From Burkholderiaceae bacterium (GTDB lineage: Bacteria > Pseudomonadota > Gammaproteobacteria > Burkholderiales > Burkholderiaceae_C), in NCBI GenBank assembly GCA_025458585.1, contig JALOSD010000042.1:1-24916 (forward strand): 24,916 nucleotides of DNA, written 5' to 3'. The translations under genes and the position numbers were made by a program. Positions 22,494-24,916 of this stretch are shown piece by piece (the stretch's first letter is position 1; each line of letters begins with the position of its first letter). Under the pieces are notes generated by a model. That model worked only from the letters and a program-made list of their open reading frames with translations. It was not told the origin of the DNA and ran no database searches.

Positions 22494-23378
22494 TCACGTC
22501 CAGTAGACGACGACGTACAGGCCCAGCCACACGACGTCGACGAAGTGCCAGTACCACGCGGCGCCTTCGAAGCCGAAGTGACGCTGCGGCGTGAAGTGGC
22601 CCTTCATCAGCCGCAGCGTGATGAACAGCAGCATCAGCATGCCGACGAACACGTGGAAGCCGTGGAAGCCGGTCAGCATGAAGAACGTCGAGCCGAAGAT
22701 GCCCGAGCTGAGCTTCAGGTTCAGGTCGCGGTACGCGTGCAGGTACTCGTAGGCCTGCACGCCGAGGAAGGTGGCGCCCAGCGCCACCGTGATCCACATC
22801 CAGAAGATCGTCTTGGCGCGCTGGCCCGCGATCAGCGCGTGGTGCGCGATCGTCAGCGTCAGGCCCGAGGTCAGCAGCAGCGCGGTGTTGATCGTCGGCA
22901 GCGGCCACGGCCCGATCGTCTGGAACGGCTCGACGGTGCCCGCCGGCGACGCGGTGGTGCCCGGCACGCTGCTCGGCCACACGGCCTTGAAGTCGGGCCA
23001 CAGGACCTGGTGGTCCAGGTTGCCGAGCATCGGCACCGCGTGCACGCGCGCCCAGTACAGCGCGCCGAAGAACGCGGCGAAGAACATCACCTCGCTGAAG
23101 ATGAACCAGCTCATGCTCCAGCGGTACGAGACGTCGATGCGATCGCTGTACATCCCGGTCTCGCTCTCGCGGATCGCGTCGCCGAACCATTGCCACATCA
23201 CGACGGCCCACCACGCGAGGCCGAACAGCAGCGCGTAGGCACCCCAGCCGTGACCGTTGACCCACTGGCCGGCGCCGAGGATGACGAAGAACAGTCCGAT
23301 CGCGGTCATCACCGGGTGCCTTGACGGCCCCGGAACGTAGTAGTAGGGCGTCGACGCGCCGTGCGTTGCTGCAGCCAT
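22494..23378 (-). CDS. coxC: Cytochrome c oxidase subunit III
   Basis: The 294-aa integral membrane protein is subunit III of the aa3-type oxidase, which stabilises the complex and aids proton uptake. Typical segments are YYVPGPSRHPVMTAIGLFFV near the N-terminus, MSWFIFSEVMFFAAFFGALY, TINTALLLTSGLTLTIAHHA, TGFHGFHVFVG and the C-terminal HFVDVVWLGLYVVVYW. All seven expected helices can be traced. I chose ATG 23378, with GAGGAG ~10 bp upstream, over an ATG eight codons earlier. The region WPSSVPGTTASPAGTVEPFQ is an insertion commonly seen in betaproteobacterial CoxC. It lies 37 bp after the DUF2970 gene in the cox operon. Confidence 0.96.
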   Translation of the reverse strand: MAAATHGASTPYYYVPGPSRHPVMTAIGLFFVILGAGQWVNGHGWGAYALLFGLAWWAVVMWQWFGDAIRESETGMYSDRIDVSYRWSMSWFIFSEVMFFAAFFGALYWARVHAVPMLGNLDHQVLWPDFKAVWPSSVPGTTASPAGTVEPFQTIGPWPLPTINTALLLTSGLTLTIAHHALIAGQRAKTIFWMWITVALGATFLGVQAYEYLHAYRDLNLKLSSGIFGSTFFMLTGFHGFHVFVGMLMLLFITLRLMKGHFTPQRHFGFEGAAWYWHFVDVVWLGLYVVVYWT

Positions 23379-23415
23379 TGCTCTCGTCTCTCCTCGAACC
23401 ACAAAACCTCGACGG

Positions 23416-23658
23416 TCAGCCGGCAGCGACGCCGCTGCCGACGACCCAACGAATCAGCAGCAGCAGGCCGACGACGAACACGACCGCCGCCACGACGCCG
23501 GCGGCGATGACGTGCACCGGGTTGAGCTGCTGCACGTCGCGCTCGTACTCGCTCGACTTGCGCACGCCGAAGAACGACCACGCCACGGCGCGCAGCGTCT
23601 GCCCGAACGAACCCTTGCGCGAGGCCGCGTCGGCGAGGTCGGCGCCGGGCCGGCTCAA
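23416..23658 (-). CDS. DUF2970-type small membrane protein
   Basis: The predicted 80-aa product starts at TTG 23658. This TTG overlaps the ctaG stop (TTGA) and has GGGGGAG ~5 bp upstream. The conserved stretch GSFGQTLRAVAWSFFGVRKS, then YERDVQQLNPVHVIAAGVVA leading into a single C-terminal helix (~50-73), is typical of DUF2970 proteins found between ctaG and coxC in betaproteobacteria. The function is unknown. Context suggests an accessory role in the oxidase complex or its assembly. The frame is open further upstream, but there it is out of frame with ctaG and not coding. Confidence 0.85.
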   Translation of the reverse strand: MSRPGADLADAASRKGSFGQTLRAVAWSFFGVRKSSEYERDVQQLNPVHVIAAGVVAAVVFVVGLLLLIRWVVGSGVAAG

Positions 23659-24266
23659 GAGCGCTCCCCCGCCGCGGGCACGGCGACCGCCTGCAGACCC
23701 TTGCCGGCAACCTCGAAGAACGTGTAGCTCAGCGTGATCGTCGTGACGTCCTTCGGCAGCTTGGGGTCGATCACGAACACGACCGGCCACTGCTTCGTCT
23801 CGCCCGGGGCGAGCGTGTACTCGTTGAAGCAGAAGCACTCGAGCTTGTTGAAGTGCGCGCCGGCCTGGCGCGGCGCGTAGCTCGGGATCGCCTGCGCCGC
23901 CATCGTGCGGTTCTGCACGTTGCGGAACTCGTACATCACCGTCGCGAGCTCGCCCGGGTGCACCTGCACCGAACGCACCGCGGGCCTGAAGTCCCACGGC
24001 CCGCGCGCGTTGGCGTCGAACTCGACGGTGATCGTGCGGCTCGTGTCGACCTGCGTGTTGACCTTGCCGGCCTTGCCCTGACCGCTCGTGATGCGCTCCG
24101 ACACCGACAGCACGTTGATGCCGAGCGCCTCGCAGATCGCGCGGTACATCGGCACCAGCGCGTAGCCGAAGCCGAACATCACGGCCGCGACGACCGTGAG
24201 CTTGCCGAGCATGCGCCAGTTGTCGCCGCGCAGGCCGAGGCCTCGGGCCGGGGACGGTTGCGCCAT
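23655..24266 (-). CDS. ctaG: Cytochrome c oxidase assembly protein CtaG (COX11)
   Basis: The 203-aa product has one N-terminal membrane helix (~18-40: MLGKLTVVAAVMFGFGYALV) and a periplasmic immunoglobulin-like copper-binding domain with the diagnostic KLECFCFNEYTLAPGET. The conserved MYRAICEALGIN follows the helix. COX11 delivers copper to the CuB centre of subunit I. The ATG at 24266 fits the family start. It follows the 38-aa gene by 10 bp and overlaps the DUF2970 gene start, within the cox operon. Confidence 0.96.
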   Translation of the reverse strand: MAQPSPARGLGLRGDNWRMLGKLTVVAAVMFGFGYALVPMYRAICEALGINVLSVSERITSGQGKAGKVNTQVDTSRTITVEFDANARGPWDFRPAVRSVQVHPGELATVMYEFRNVQNRTMAAQAIPSYAPRQAGAHFNKLECFCFNEYTLAPGETKQWPVVFVIDPKLPKDVTTITLSYTFFEVAGKGLQAVAVPAAGERS

Positions 24267-24276
24267 CGTCGCTGCC

Positions 24277-24393
24277 TCAGCCGCCGTAGAGCCAGATCTT
24301 GGCCGCGAATCCGAGCGCGAAGGCGAGCGCCACGGTGGCCAGGATCAGGCCCAGCCGGACGTTCGCCTTGCGCTGCTCGGGCGTCGGTGCCAT
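24277..24393 (-). CDS. 38-aa cytochrome oxidase small assembly-type membrane protein
   Basis: Between coxA and ctaG a short frame encodes MAPTPEQRKANVRLGLILA followed by TVALAFALGFAAKIWLYGG. It is one membrane helix (~14-33) preceded by a basic N-terminus. The start is ATG 24393 and the stop TGA 24277-24279. Tiny proteins of this sort, with the PEQRKANxRLGL pattern, are regularly found at this position in Burkholderiales and are annotated as cytochrome oxidase small assembly protein. The spacing (17 bp to coxA, 10 bp to ctaG) and the sensible sequence support it as a real gene. A role in assembly is inferred from position. Confidence 0.82.
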   Translation of the reverse strand: MAPTPEQRKANVRLGLILATVALAFALGFAAKIWLYGG

Positions 24394-24409
24394 GGCGGCG
24401 TGCCTTCTC

Positions 24410-24916
24410 TCAGCCGATCACCCGGGTGGCGGTCGCGTCGAGCTTGGGGGGCGTCTCGAAGGTGTGGAACGGCGCCGGCGACGGCACTTCCCACTCGAGC
24501 CCCTCGGCGCCCTCCCACGGCTTCTGCGGCGCCTTCTCGCCCTGGCCGCGCATCATCGGCAGCACGACGGCGACGAAGAAGTAGACCTGCATCAGCCCGA
24601 AGCCGAACGCACCGACCGAGGCGAGCGCGTTGAAGTCGGCGAACTGCATCGGGTAGTCGGCGTAGCGCCGCGGCATGCCCGCGAGGCCGAGGAAGTGCAT
24701 CGGGAAGAACGTGAGGTTGAAGAACAGCATCGACCCCCAGAAGTGGATCTTGCCGCGCGTCTCGCTGTACATCACGCCGGTCCACTTCGGGCCCCAGTAG
24801 TAGACGCCCGCGAACATCGCGAACAGCGACCCGGCGACCAGCACGTAGTGGAAGTGGGCGACGACGTAGTACGTGTCGTGCAGCTGCTGGTCGATCGGCG
24901 CCATCGCCAGGATCAG
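24410..24916 (-). CDS. coxA: Cytochrome c oxidase subunit I, C-terminal part (runs off the right edge)
   Basis: About 168 C-terminal residues are present. The visible start LILAMAPIDQQLHDTYYVVA continues into AHFHYVLVAGSLFAMFAGVY, which holds the two histidines of the AHFH motif that bind heme a3 and heme a. Next come the last helices (GKIHFWGSMLFFNLTFFPMH, LGLAGMPRRYADYP, GLMQVYFFVAVVLPMM) and a polar C-terminus ending in TATRVIG. Subunit I is the catalytic core that reduces O2 and pumps protons. The internal Met at 24904 is not a start, because the family frame continues to the window edge. Confidence 0.97.
   Translation of the reverse strand: MILAMAPIDQQLHDTYYVVAHFHYVLVAGSLFAMFAGVYYWGPKWTGVMYSETRGKIHFWGSMLFFNLTFFPMHFLGLAGMPRRYADYPMQFADFNALASVGAFGFGLMQVYFFVAVVLPMMRGQGEKAPQKPWEGAEGLEWEVPSPAPFHTFETPPKLDATATRVIG

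Overview
This window looks like chromosomal DNA of a high-GC betaproteobacterium, most likely Burkholderiales of the Rubrivivax/Leptothrix/Ideonella type. That placement rests on protein flavour and gene order (purC/purE/purK, the cox-ctaG-DUF2970-coxC block, SURF1-ctaA-ctaB-SCO, a beta-type RpoH). No rRNA gene, tRNA gene, CRISPR array, insertion sequence or prophage gene was seen. Coding density is very high, and most genes lie on the minus strand.

Region 1 (1-5057) is purine synthesis: minus-strand purE-purK-tsaC (tsaC runs off the left edge) and purC followed by a helical-repeat protein. Between them lies a plus-strand thioredoxin-TPR protein of the CnoX/YbbN type, whose last ~29 codons run into a cluster of GC-rich hairpins. 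Region 2 (5071-11240) is central carbon metabolism: a SEC-C/TPR protein, class II fructose-bisphosphate aldolase (fba, reading frame broken), a secreted chalcone-isomerase-like protein and PEP synthase (ppsA).

Region 3 (11256-16772) is a tightly overlapping signalling operon read on the minus strand: a 68-aa two-helix membrane protein, a sodium/solute-symporter-STAC-histidine-kinase fusion resembling CrbS, a single-domain response regulator, and a membrane PAS/pseudokinase-like protein fused to a DnaQ-type 3'-5' exonuclease. ppsA follows 15 bp downstream, so the operon may connect nutrient (acetate-like) sensing with gluconeogenesis. This is the most intriguing system in the window.

Region 4 (17057-18063) holds rpoH (sigma-32) behind a perfect CIRCE operator. 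The rpoH frame is also broken, by what looks like a short internal deletion. Region 5 (18062-24916) is aa3 cytochrome c oxidase and its assembly factors, on the minus strand except one small DUF2909 gene: coxA (3' part), a 38-aa protein, ctaG, a DUF2970 protein, coxC, SURF1, a SCO-like membrane protein, ctaA, ctaB and SCO1/SenC.

Two highly conserved genes (fba and rpoH) each lack a short internal segment and change frame at the gap. The window alone cannot say whether this is biological or an assembly defect. Both are annotated as broken genes.
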